Source: Mytilisepta virgata (Eukaryota > Mollusca > Bivalvia > Mytilida > Mytilidae). Taken from it: a stretch of 64,000 bases of DNA. The notes beneath the pieces are model-generated. The model saw only the letters and a list, made by a program, of their open reading frames with translations, was not told the DNA's origin and did no database searches. The position numbers and the translations under genes are program-made. The stretch spans positions 108,476,513 to 108,540,512 of the forward strand of contig CM051521.1 in NCBI GenBank assembly GCA_028015205.1, written 5' to 3'. Positions 1 to 10,215 of the stretch are shown here, piece after piece (position 1 is the stretch's first letter; each line of letters begins with the position of its first letter).

Positions 1-403
1 AAATTCCTAGGGGGACGGTGTCTACGGCCCATGGCCTATCTACTTTTCTTCATTTAGAATATAGGAAAAAGGTATTGGAAAGACTTCCTTTTGAACCCCC
101 CCCCCCCATAATGACGGAATAAGTAAACATATATATGGAAGGGGGTTAAAATGGAAGTCTTGCCAAGGTATACTCATTAACAAAAAAATTATATGACTAG
201 GTCATATTTCCAGATTAATGAAACCCTACTGCATGCAAAAATCTTTCGTTCTTAACTATTTGTAAAAATACAATGTTAGAAAATATATGAAATAGTCAGG
301 AAAAGAGTGATAATATTAGGCTATACTTTTTTGGAATCTTATATATATAGGGTGGAATTCGAAAATGTTGGGCGCACACCTGTAGCATGATAAAGGACTA
401 TAT
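1..403. other. Intergenic, nothing recognised
   Basis: AT-rich flank left of the LTR element, with a short poly-C run near 100-110. I see no coding frame or repeat that I can name. Confidence 0.5.
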
Positions 404-407
404 ATAG
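404..407. repeat. Target-site duplication ATAG (left)
   Basis: The four bases ATAG abut the outer end of the LTR at 408 and recur directly after the other LTR at 6424-6427. Four to five base pairs is the usual duplication made by LTR-element integrases, so the element has not been rearranged at its ends. Confidence 0.85.
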
Positions 408-1009
408 TGTTACGGCCGAAATCACCTTTAAAATGTAGCCAACAAAAGACACAAATCAATAATAAAATTTAACAAGATTTATTATATATACAAAGTTTAC
501 AAAAATATTACACTAAAATGTCAACTTAACTGTTCAAAATCCTGTTTTTTCTTGATCCGGAATTCTGGTCACTGTTGCCTGAATCCAAACGGAATATTAT
601 ATCCAATCAGTCACAATCTAGTATGATGCAACGCAAATAAAAGTATGTCGAGAATGATGTGTGAAACGTAAATAAATCCAACAGCTGAGAACACAAGAAT
701 GTCTATCTGTGGTCCGATAAATGATGTTCTGAAAGTCTAACTTTCTTGTCCGTATATATACTGTAGAACGGAAACTTCTGGAATACGGTAGAAGTTCGAA
801 TCACACCATAATTATTACGTAAGTCAAATAGAAAGTTCTAGTCATTCCACCAGTATCCATTATTGTTCCAGTGACTTCTAAACTGTGCAGTTATAACATT
901 ATTTGGTAAACAACTATAAGTATTATGTAAACATAGTATACATGTTATAAGGCTATGCAAAACAAATCAGGCCAAGATAAATAAATATAATAATTACAAT
1001 ATCATAACA
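408..1009 (-). repeat. 3' LTR of the Gmr1-like element
   Basis: 602 bp with TG...CA ends, matching 5822-6423 at all but three positions. On the element strand it carries a TATATATA box (about 753-760) followed some 270 nt later by AATAAA (complement of 478-483), a U3-R-U5 layout. Confidence 0.95.
478..483 (-). promoter_or_regulatory. Polyadenylation signal in the LTR
   Basis: AATAAA on the element strand, inside the 3' LTR and downstream of the TATA box. It is the expected 3'-end signal for the element transcript; the same site recurs in the other LTR near 5892-5897. Confidence 0.55.
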
Positions 1010-1024
1010 CCTCCCCCCTTAAAA
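1010..1024 (-). other. Polypurine tract
   Basis: On the element strand the 15 bases before the 3' LTR read TTTTAAGGGGGGAGG. A purine run abutting the LTR is the plus-strand DNA primer of LTR elements, and its position fits exactly. Confidence 0.85.
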
Positions 1025-1091
1025 GAAGTTTGAGTGTAACGAGAACTTCATGAACAATATATACAAAAATATATAGTATATATGCAATGTT

Positions 1092-4000
1092 TTAATAAGA
1101 TCTAGATAAAGCATCTGCTATTACGTTATCTTTACCTTTAATATGTTTTACAATAACATCATATTCCTGTAACAATAAACCCCACCTAGTCAACCTCTGG
1201 TTCTTGTTTCTCATTTTATGTATGAAGGTGAGAGGATTATGATCAGTATAAACCAGAATAGGATGCATTGTGGGATTTAAATATACATCAAAATGTTGAA
1301 GTGCAGACAACAGTGCAAAACATTCTTTTTCAATAGTGGAATAATTTTTCTGATGTTTATCTAATTTCTTGGAGAAATATGATATAGGCTTCTCAACATT
1401 ATTATCTGTTTCTTGATATAAAACAGCTCCAACTCCTACATCACTTGCATCAACGGCAAGTTTGAATTGCTTTTTAAAGTCTGGAGTGATAAGAACGGGA
1501 CTGTTAATTAAAAGTGATTTGCTTTTTTCAAAAGAGTTTTGACAATTATCACTCCAGATGAAATTAGAATCTTTTCGTAAAAGATGAGTCAATGGTTGAA
1601 CAACAGTAGCAAAATTTGAACAAAATTTTCTGTAAAATCCAATCATGCCTAAATATCTCATAAGTTGTTTTTTATTTGTAGGAGGAGGAAAATTGGTAAT
1701 TGCATCCACTTTAGCCATAATAGGTTTCACTTGACCTTGGCCAACTGTGTGCCCTAAATAATCAACAGTGGCCTTACAAAATTCACTTTTAGCAAGATTA
1801 ACAGTCAAATTTGATTGTGACAATCTATCAAAAGTATCATATAAATGTGTTAAATGCTCTTCCCAGCTATCACTACATACAATAAGATCACCAATATAAG
1901 CATAACAACAATCTAAATCTTTTATAACATTATTGATCATTCTTTGAAATGTAGCTGGAGCATTTTTCAAACCAAACGGCATGACAGTATATTGAAATAA
2001 GCCGTCTGGTGTGACAAAAGCTGATATTTCACGAGCTCTCGGTGTCAGGGGGACCTGCCAGTAACCTTTTAATAAATCAAATTTGCTTACGAATTTTGAT
2101 TGTCCAATGTTATCAATGCAATCGTCTATCCTTGGAATCGGATAGGAGTCAGATTTTGAGACTGAGTTTACTTTTCTGAAATCAGTAACGAAACGAAAGG
2201 TTTTATCTGGTTTGGGTACAAGAAGACAAGGAGAGCTCCATTCACTGTTACTCGGCTCAATAATATCATTGTCAAGCATATATCTAATTTCTTGTCTCAT
2301 AACATCAAGTTTAAGTGGATTGAGCCGGTAAGGATGTTGCTTAATTGGAGAAGCATCGCCTACATCAACATCATGACAAACAGCAGTGGTTTTGTTTGGC
2401 ACATCTGGAAAAAGATTTTTAAAAGAAAATACCAAAGTTTTCAATTTTTCTCTGCGATCGAAAGTCAGATGTGCAAGTTTTGAGTCTAAATCTGATAAAA
2501 TTTCAGAATTTTTCAATCTAACAGTTTGTTCTATAGTCTTGGAATCAAAAGATGGTTCAATTATATCTGGTTTGTCATGATCGCTCTCCAATTTAACCAT
2601 GGCTAAAGTGGCAACTGGTTTACTCTCACCTTCATTAGTACGCTCAAAATATGGTTTTAACATATTAATGTGACACACTCTATTTTGTTTACGCCGACCT
2701 GGAGTTTTTACAATATAATTCAACCCATTGATTTTACTGTCAATGGTATAAGGACCACAGTATTTAGCCTGTAAAGGATGCCCAGGGATTGGCAAAAGTA
2801 CAAGTACCTTATCACCAGGCTCAAAAACTCTGTCCCTGGCATCTTTATCATACCATATTTTCATCTTATTTTGTACAGTTTTTAAGTTTTTCTGAGCAAT
2901 TTGACAAGCAGTATACAATTTTTCTTTAAATCTAGATACATAATCTAGAAGATTCAAGTCAGTGTGTTCAGTAAGCCATTTTTCCTTAATTAATTTCAAA
3001 GGTCCCCTTACAGTATGACCAAACACTAACTCAAAGGGGCTAAAACCAAGGGATTCTTGAACAGCCTCTCGGACCGCAAAAAGTAAAAAGTGAACACCAT
3101 CATCCCAGTCCCTATCAAATTGAAGACAAAAAGTCCTAATCATGTTCTTCAATGTTTGATGAAAACGTTCTAAGGCACCTTGAGATTCTGGATGATAAGC
3201 ACTTGATCTATACTGAGTAATCCCTAACTGGTAAACGACCTGCTGAAATAAACCTGACATGAAATTTGAACCCTGGTCGGACTGTATAGACTCAGGAAGT
3301 CCTACCAATGTGAAAAATTTGATAAGAGCTTTGACAATAGTTGGTGTCTTGATATTCCTTAAGGGAATAGCCTCAGGAAAGCGAGTGGATGTACACATGA
3401 TCGTTAATAAATAAGCATTTCCAGTCTTGGTCTTTGGTAAAGGTCCAACACAATCAATAAGTACTCGGCTGAAAGGTTCTTCAAAGGCTGGAATTGGCAG
3501 AAGTGGTGCTGGTGGTATTTTCTGGTTAGGCTTGCCAACAACCTGGCATATATGGCATGATTTGCAGTATTCTGTGACATCATTTCTAAGTCTGGGCCAG
3601 TAGAAATGTTGCAAGATCTTAAGGCATGTCTTCCTTATACCTAAATGTCCAGCCAAGGGGGTGTCATGGGCAAGACCAATAATTTCTTGCCTATAGACTT
3701 TAGGCACCACCACTTGGTATACCACTCTCCATTCCTCCTCTGGGATAGCATCAGGGGGCCTCCACTTCCTCATCAAAATGCCGTCTTGATGATAGTAACA
3801 TTCGGCCACATTGTCTGCTTCTTCTTGGGGTAAAGCCCTCTTGCAGAGCTGAAGAACCTCAGGGTCTTTATTCTGTTCTTCCCTAAATGTTCTTTTGTCT
3901 AATGAATGGCTGTTCACGTCTGGCCATGGCATAATTACACGTTTGTTAGTACCAGGTGGTCTTATGGCCTTTTCTGAGCTACCGGGACCTTCAATGTCGG

Positions 4001-5732
4001 CAAAGAAAGTGTCAGAAAGGTCCATATAATCATACTGGGCTTCTTGTAAATCCTCATCTTGTTGTTTTCTTGCCATTGCCCTAGTAACAACACAAGCTGG
4101 ATACAGTTCAGCATCATCTTCAGGTGATTTAACATCCACCACCGGTTCACTTGTAACAATTGGTTCAGCAACCACTTTGTTCCTAGCTAGATCATTTCCT
4201 AGCAATAATGAAACACCCTCAACGGGGAGAGTAGGACGAACACCCACAACAACTGGTCCAGTAATTAAATCTGACTTCAAATAAATACGATGGAGGGGAA
4301 CATCTATACAACCTAACTCCACACCTCGTAACAAAACGGAGGCACCAACGGACGTCTCCTCGGACAAAGGCAACACACCTTCTAACAACAAAGACTGAGA
4401 AGCTCCAGTGTCCCGTAAAATCTTAATAGGCTGAGGAGTAGTATTATTAACAATAGAAACAAACCCATCAGACATAAAGGGTTGATAATCCTCCATGTAA
4501 TCACAAAAACTGGACTTAAAAGCCTGACTCGCAGGACATTCCAACTTATTGGTAACAACGGGTGTCGTACAAGCACTGGACTTGGGCTTATGATCTCTTT
4601 CATTCTTCTTCTGGAGTCTAAAACAATCAGCCATCAGGTGACCATTTTTCTTACAATAAGCACAAGTTAGTGACTTCTTCTCAAAAGTATCAAACTTTGG
4701 ACCAGACATATTATAACTAGACGGACTCTTATTCTGTGCAACAGGCTTACAATCAGTACGCTCAGTGCTTTGATTTTTGTAATTTCCGCTAGAAGTATTA
4801 AAATTTTGACCTTTGAAAGTTCTTTTATGTGAAATGGTATAATTATCGGAAACAACAGCTGCATCTTGCAATGTCTCAACAGTTTTGTCATCTAAATGTG
4901 TTTTTAAGTCTAAATTAACACACTGCTTGAACTCTTCTAATAACATTAATTGTCTTAATTTATCAAAATTTTTATCTATTTTCTTTGACGTAAGCCATTT
5001 ATCAAATAGATCTTCTTTTTCCCTAGCAAATTCAACATAGGTTTGTGATTCAAACTTTTTATAAGACCTAAATTTCTGTCTATATGCTTCTGGCACTAGC
5101 TCATAAGCTTTCAAAACTTCCTGTTTAACAGTGTCATAATCAGAACTTTTTTCTGAAGAAAGTGCTGAGTAAATTTCAGCGGCCTTGCCCACAAAAACAC
5201 TTTGCAGCATTGTAGTCCAATAAGGCTTTGGCCATTTCAGATTTTGAGCAATTTTCTCAAATTGTGGAAAAAATTTATCAACCGTTTTTTCACAAAATTT
5301 AGGAACCAAACGTATATTTTTTGCTGCCTCAAATTGTTCTGATTTTGACTTAGTGTTGCTTTCTGCTTTGACCATTTCCATTTTTATTTTCTCCATCTCT
5401 ATCCTTTCCCTCATTTCAAGTTCTGCCTGTAATTGTTTTAATTTAAATTCATCTTCTTTTTCTAATTGTTTTAATTTAAGTTCATGTTCTAATTCAAGCT
5501 GTTTTAATTTGAAAGCATCAACTTTTTCGACCTTGAGGTCAAGAGCCTCTTCACCAAAAATTTCTAAATCAACTAAATTGTCTATCACCAAATTTTTTAT
5601 AATTTGTTTTCTCATAGATGTTCTAAAATCTATTTTTAGATGTTTAGCAAGCAACACTAATTCTTCTTTCTTTAATTTATCAAACCCTTCCAGGTCTGGC
5701 GTTTTCAAAAATTTACCAGCATCAAATTCCAT
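1092..5732 (-). CDS. Gag-Pol polyprotein, Gmr1-like (PR-INT-RT-RH order)
   Basis: A single 1546-residue frame with no frameshift between gag and pol. Order seen: a lysine/glutamate-rich coiled coil (about 60-125); a capsid region (about 140-310) with SCAN-like character; a CCHC zinc knuckle starting at Cys357 (CX2CX4HX4C); an aspartic protease DTGA motif at Asp441; an HHCC zinc finger (about 692-735); an integrase core with Asp760, Asp819 and Glu855 (DX35E); a GPY/F-type module near 990; reverse transcriptase (about 1115-1330); and RNase H with catalytic Asp1428 and a TDH motif near 1496. The sequences are Ty3/gypsy-like, yet integrase precedes RT. The RT catalytic box, normally YxDD, reads YIGD at 1279-1282: the codon at 1890-1892 is GGT, giving Gly1281. 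The ORF is otherwise open, and the start ATG lies about 65 nt downstream of the primer site. Confidence 0.95.
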   Translation of the reverse strand: MEFDAGKFLKTPDLEGFDKLKKEELVLLAKHLKIDFRTSMRKQIIKNLVIDNLVDLEIFGEEALDLKVEKVDAFKLKQLELEHELKLKQLEKEDEFKLKQLQAELEMRERIEMEKIKMEMVKAESNTKSKSEQFEAAKNIRLVPKFCEKTVDKFFPQFEKIAQNLKWPKPYWTTMLQSVFVGKAAEIYSALSSEKSSDYDTVKQEVLKAYELVPEAYRQKFRSYKKFESQTYVEFAREKEDLFDKWLTSKKIDKNFDKLRQLMLLEEFKQCVNLDLKTHLDDKTVETLQDAAVVSDNYTISHKRTFKGQNFNTSSGNYKNQSTERTDCKPVAQNKSPSSYNMSGPKFDTFEKKSLTCAYCKKNGHLMADCFRLQKKNERDHKPKSSACTTPVVTNKLECPASQAFKSSFCDYMEDYQPFMSDGFVSIVNNTTPQPIKILRDTGASQSLLLEGVLPLSEETSVGASVLLRGVELGCIDVPLHRIYLKSDLITGPVVVGVRPTLPVEGVSLLLGNDLARNKVVAEPIVTSEPVVDVKSPEDDAELYPACVVTRAMARKQQDEDLQEAQYDYMDLSDTFFADIEGPGSSEKAIRPPGTNKRVIMPWPDVNSHSLDKRTFREEQNKDPEVLQLCKRALPQEEADNVAECYYHQDGILMRKWRPPDAIPEEEWRVVYQVVVPKVYRQEIIGLAHDTPLAGHLGIRKTCLKILQHFYWPRLRNDVTEYCKSCHICQVVGKPNQKIPPAPLLPIPAFEEPFSRVLIDCVGPLPKTKTGNAYLLTIMCTSTRFPEAIPLRNIKTPTIVKALIKFFTLVGLPESIQSDQGSNFMSGLFQQVVYQLGITQYRSSAYHPESQGALERFHQTLKNMIRTFCLQFDRDWDDGVHFLLFAVREAVQESLGFSPFELVFGHTVRGPLKLIKEKWLTEHTDLNLLDYVSRFKEKLYTACQIAQKNLKTVQNKMKIWYDKDARDRVFEPGDKVLVLLPIPGHPLQAKYCGPYTIDSKINGLNYIVKTPGRRKQNRVCHINMLKPYFERTNEGESKPVATLAMVKLESDHDKPDIIEPSFDSKTIEQTVRLKNSEILSDLDSKLAHLTFDRREKLKTLVFSFKNLFPDVPNKTTAVCHDVDVGDASPIKQHPYRLNPLKLDVMRQEIRYMLDNDIIEPSNSEWSSPCLLVPKPDKTFRFVTDFRKVNSVSKSDSYPIPRIDDCIDNIGQSKFVSKFDLLKGYWQVPLTPRAREISAFVTPDGLFQYTVMPFGLKNAPATFQRMINNVIKDLDCCYAYIGDLIVCSDSWEEHLTHLYDTFDRLSQSNLTVNLAKSEFCKATVDYLGHTVGQGQVKPIMAKVDAITNFPPPTNKKQLMRYLGMIGFYRKFCSNFATVVQPLTHLLRKDSNFIWSDNCQNSFEKSKSLLINSPVLITPDFKKQFKLAVDASDVGVGAVLYQETDNNVEKPISYFSKKLDKHQKNYSTIEKECFALLSALQHFDVYLNPTMHPILVYTDHNPLTFIHKMRNKNQRLTRWGLLLQEYDVIVKHIKGKDNVIADALSRSY

Positions 5733-5798
5733 TTTGTAGAATTTTGTTGGCTAATTCTAATAAAAATATTGAAAAAATTTATTAAGATATTAACGTTC

Positions 5799-5816
5799 TC
5801 CCGAGACGAGCCCCCA
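5799..5816 (-). other. Primer-binding site, tRNA-Pro-like
   Basis: On the element strand, five bases after the 5' LTR, the sequence reads TGGGGGCTCGTCTCGGGA. It closely resembles the tRNA-Pro primer site known from murine gammaretroviruses (TGGGGGCTCGTC then CGGGA), with one extra T. The tRNA identity is from memory of that motif; the position is seen directly. Confidence 0.75.
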
Positions 5817-5821
5817 ATTTC

Positions 5822-6423
5822 TGTTACGGCCGAAATCACCTTTAAAATGTAGCCAACAAAAGACACAAATCAATAATAAAATTTAACAAGATTTATTATA
5901 TATACAAAGTTTACAAAAATATTACACTAAAATGTCAACTTAACTGTTCAAAATCCTGTTTTTTCTTGATCCGGAATTCTGGTCACTGTTGCCTGAATCC
6001 AAACGGAATATTATATCCAATCAATCACAATCTAGTATGATGCAACGCAAATAAAAGTATGTCGAGAATGATGTGTGAAACGTAAATAAATCCAACAGCT
6101 GAGAACACAAGAATGTCTATCTGTGGTCCGATAAATGATGTTCTGAAAGTCTAACTTTCTTGTCCGTATATATACTGTAGAACGGAAACTTCTGGAATAC
6201 GGTAGAAGTTCGAATCGCACCATAATTATTACGTAAGTCAAATAGAAAGTTCTAGTCATTCCACCAGTATCCATTATTGTTCCAGTGACTTCTAAACTGC
6301 GCAGTTATAACATTATTTGGTAAACAACTATAAGTATTATGTAAACATAGTATACATGTTATAAGGCTATGCAAAACAAATCAGGCCAAGATAAATAAAT
6401 ATAATAATTACAATATCATAACA
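5822..6423 (-). repeat. 5' LTR of the Gmr1-like element
   Basis: 602-bp partner of 408-1009 and upstream in the element's own orientation, so it should supply the promoter. Short ORFs inside it are chance frames. Confidence 0.95.
6165..6174 (-). promoter_or_regulatory. Putative TATA box of the 5' LTR
   Basis: A TATATATAC stretch on the element strand, between the presumed U3 region and the AATAAA near 5892-5897. It is the only clear TATA-like run in the middle of the LTR. The promoter role is inferred. Confidence 0.4.
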
Positions 6424-6427
6424 ATAG
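6424..6427. repeat. Target-site duplication ATAG (right)
   Basis: Second copy of the 4-bp duplication, immediately after the LTR end at 6423. Confidence 0.85.
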
Positions 6428-7184
6428 TTACCCCGTCACGCCCCATCCACCCGTGCTAATTGTGACGTAACAAATTAAAAGTTATAAAATATGTTCTATA
6501 TATATATATAATTGGATATCTTTACTTTATCAACTTTCATCTGTTAATTTATAATTTACCAAACAAACAAAAAACAAAATGAGCTTTTGTCTCTTCCAAA
6601 ATATCAGTCTAGCTACTAGTATTTTATGTTAAAGACGACAATTTCATACGTCCTTGTTACGATCAGACATATTACTGTATTTTCCACAAGCCCAAGAGCA
6701 GCTTAAAATTCAATACACAGGGGCTTTTATGTTTGTGTTTTTTCTGCTCTGTTTTTTTAATTTCGGTGATAGAATTGTTTGTTATTGAACTATTTACTTT
6801 TATCCCCTGTTGTCAAATTTTAAAGACGGAAGATAAAATCAAAACCCGGACGTATTACAGAACTAGTCTTCTTAAACTGATTTGTCGTGTTCCTTGAGTT
6901 GCTCTTGTTGTCTTACCACTTTCACTTGATAAATAGGTTGGATTCGCATTATAAGGTCTAATATGATGCTTAAATAGAACAACTTGCTACTGCAATCTCA
7001 TCCCGCTTCAAACGATTCTTACTATTTTACTTTCCGAGTCTGACATTACACTTAGGAAAAGACTTTGGTATCAACTTTAAACGTATTTCTGTCGAAATGA
7101 TTTGGAAGCACGTGCCCCCGTGTAGCTACGCCACTGCCAAGTTATCAAAAAGATGTACAGTATTTAACATGGTGTATTGTTGTA
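6428..7184. other. Intergenic, nothing recognised
   Basis: AT-rich sequence with a short (TA)n run near 6497-6510. No supported gene. Confidence 0.5.
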
Positions 7185-7660
7185 AGTTTAGATGTCAAAG
7201 AGACAACAACAGCTCAAGGCTACCCATGGGTCTTCAACGTAACGAGAAAATCCCGCACCCGGAGGCGGGCTTCATTTGGCCCCTAAACAATAATGCATAA
7301 TAATATTCAGCAAAATGGACGGCACACTATCCGAAACATAAAAATGAACCAAAATTTAAAAAAACACACAAGATTAACAAGGGCTAGAGGTTCCTGACTT
7401 AGGACAGGCGCAAAAATGCGAAGGGGTTAAACATGTTTTGTGAGATCCCAGCCCTCCCCCTATACCTCTAGCCAATGTGGAATAAACAAACACACAACGA
7501 TACACACAGTAAAACTCAGTTCAAAAGATGTGCGAGTCCGATGTTAAAAAAGGTAACAGAAGAAACTAAGGAAAATGACAATGATCAATATATATTAACA
7601 AAGGACAACTAGCAGTTACTGAAATGCCAGCTCCTTACCTCAATTAAGAATATATATATT
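7185..7660 (-). repeat. Bivalve-type interspersed repeat fragment
   Basis: Contains the strings GAGACAACAACAG, CCCGCACCCGGAGGCGGGC and GACTTAGGACAGGCGCAAAA, followed by a CCCTCCCCCTATACCTCTAG stretch. I recall very similar strings as an abundant repeat in mussel (Mytilus-like) genomic and cDNA sequence, but could not check this here. The frames are broken. Read on the minus strand, it looks like the 3' end of a dead retroelement. Confidence 0.55.
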
Positions 7661-8887
7661 TTTTTATTTGTGCGAGTGATAAATATCGCGGGAAAAGATC
7701 ATTAATTCGAAGTCATAACAAACAATATAACTATAAAAGGAAAAAAATATAATAAACTAAATAAAAATAGAACAAGACAGTAGAGAAATTCAAGCACTAG
7801 CAATGTCAGCGAAGAGGCCGGGTAAGCAAGCCCTGCTGCGTTAACTACACCCATCACATTGTCAGTTAGTAAAATCAAGTGAAGTGTCAAGTGCAGTGAG
7901 TTGTCTACAAAATTCGTACTGACAAGTGAATAGGCCGTGAAATAGTTGCATAATTAGCTTTAATGGCGAGGATATGTACAGTGGTAATTGGTTTTATTGT
8001 CTAAAATTCTAGGCTAATTGGGATTAAAGTTGACCTCAATGAACTGTTTACAAATGGCAAGTTTTACCGTTGACATAAACGCTGTGATGATCTTGTTAGG
8101 CTTTTCGCTCAACACTGAAGACCTTACAGTACTTTAAATATGAAGAACAGCAATAAAATAAAAACACTTTATACTCGCTTGCCTTGAGTACTATTCCAAT
8201 GCTGCATGGATTAGATTCTCATTTACATTATAAACTCAACACATCGTGTTTTTTTCACCCTAAGTTTTTTTTGCAGTATATAACAGGAAATTCAACGACG
8301 GTACTTCTACTTCTTGATGAAAATCACGTAGATTTACTACAGTTCTGTATGGTTAGATATGCCCTATAAAATGTTTCAAACTTTTGGAAATTAATTTTCG
8401 CAGATCCAGTAACATCACATTCAATTGTGATGCCCAGTCTCGCTAATTAACAAGACACTAAAAATTAGCGACAAGAAGTGTGAAGTCATGATGTCATATT
8501 CAACGCAAAATAAAAAAAACAGTAACACCTTTTAATTTTTGAGATATTCCCGAAAAACGACTTGCATTTCATAAAAATTAATGAACAGTAAAATATTTGC
8601 ATGTATTTATGAATGTGATCTTAAGCCAGAAAATGTGATCAAAATAGGAAATTTACACGCTGGTAACTTTAAAAGAAATTGTTAATTGCAAGTCACCAAA
8701 ACGCGGATATCATCTGATCTTTTTTGTCAGTTTGATTTTACAGTTTACAAAAGAGGAAAGACAGATATAGTCACAGCGGTATTGAAATCAGATGTTTTAC
8801 AGGAATACAGTCGCTATTTCAAACATTCAAGAAGTATATTTTCTGAGATATTAAAAGTAAGATTGAATGTTTTAGAAAAACGCAGTT
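7661..8887. other. Intergenic, nothing recognised
   Basis: AT-rich, only short chance ORFs. No repeat that I can match elsewhere in the window. Confidence 0.45.
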
Positions 8888-10215
8888 TTTAGCTCATCTG
8901 TCCTAAACACATATGGTACAAATAAATGGTAAACACTTATGCTAATGAGAGGCCCAAGACAGGGTCCTGTCCTCAAGCACCTGTGGTCCTAAAAGGACAC
9001 GAGCTTTTGCCATCACTTGGCGTCCGTCGTCCGTTCGTCGTAAACGTTTTCTGTTTCAAAGATCTTCTCTTCTGAAACCACTGAACCAATTACAGCCATA
9101 CTTAGTCTGAATGATCCTTAGGGTATCTAGAATAAAGTGCAGAATGAAATTTCAGACGAATCGCTCAACCCTTTGTTGAGTTATTGCTCCTGAATTATTA
9201 ATTTTAAAGATTTTATGTTTGCAGTTAAAGGTTATTATCTTGAATATTGTTATAGAAAAAGACAAACTGTAAACAGTAAAACCGTTCAGCAAAGTAAGGC
9301 CTACTAATAAGTCAACATGACCAAAATCTTTAATTGACCCCCTATAGGAGTTTTTGGCCTTTAAAGACAATTTTTCACATTTTTTTGGTTATCTTTGTAA
9401 ACAATCAATTTCAGCCAAACTTTGGCTGACAGTTAGGGTATTCTAGTATAAAGTTTGTTTTATTTACTGACAAGAAGTAAAAATGTTTATGGTGTCAAGA
9501 TCTACCTCCCATGAAATTCTCAGACTAATCGGTCAACCCATTTTTGGATTATTGACCCTGAATATATTAATTTTAAGGAAATTTTGCAGTTTTAGGATAT
9601 TCACTTGAATATTATTATAACAATTATATTGTAAACAGCAAAAATGTTCAGCATAACTTGAAATAAATTAAATGACAGCTGCACAAGTAAAATGGAGGGT
9701 CAAGGTCATTGAAAAAGTCCGTAGCAACCGATGAAAAAGTCCCTAGCAACCATATATATTTGGGTTAAAGACCTTATAATTTAGCTTTACAAGTCAAATA
9801 GAAAGGTCAAGAGTCATGGTCATTGAAAAAGTCTATAGCAACCGATGAAAAAGTCCACATATATTTATGGTAAGGTCAAGGAGGCTCAAGGGTCAAGGTT
9901 ATTGAAAAAATCCATAGCAAACGATGGAAAAGTCCCTAGCAACCAGATATATTTTGGTTCAGAACCCTACAATTTACGTGTTCAAGTCAAAATGGAAAGT
10001 CAAGAGTCAATGCCACTGAAAAAATCCATAGCAACCAATGAAAAAGTCCCTAGCAAACATATATATTTGGACTCAGGATTCTATATTTTAGCTTTACAAG
10101 TCAATATTAAGGCAAAAAATGCGACGGTATACATTGAATAGCAAAAATAATCATTGATGCAAGATCTACACAAGAAATAACAGGTGAATGATTCAGGCTC
10201 TTGGAAGACTCTTGT
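8888..10215 (-). repeat. AGCTCACC-ended repeat, copy 1
   Basis: A minus-strand copy of a family whose best copy is 33613-34982. The right end reads, on the minus strand, AAGAGCCTGAATCATTCACC. The left end holds the complement of the family's GACGGACGCCAAGTGATGGC stretch, near 9014-9040. The centre (about 9690-10080) carries degenerate repeats of a GTTGCTAGGGACTTTTTCAT unit. Open frames in it are interrupted repeats, not a gene. Confidence 0.65.

Larger units (their letters stand above)
408..6423 (-). mobile_element. Full-length Gmr1-like Ty3/gypsy LTR retrotransposon
   Basis: A complete 6,016-bp element read on the minus strand. It has two 602-bp LTRs beginning TG and ending CA, flanked by an ATAG duplication, and the parts in element order are 5' LTR (5822-6423), primer site (5799-5816), one gag-pol ORF (5732-1092), polypurine tract (1010-1024) and 3' LTR (408-1009). 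The LTRs differ at only three aligned positions (610/6024, 803/6217 and 886/6300), all transitions, or about 0.5%. That implies a very recent insertion. The pol similarity is Ty3/gypsy, but the integrase domain comes before reverse transcriptase, the arrangement known from Gmr1-like elements. It lies about 9 kb downstream of the HERC gene and outside it. The RT active-site box is altered (see the CDS), so the copy probably cannot reverse-transcribe by itself. Confidence 0.95.
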
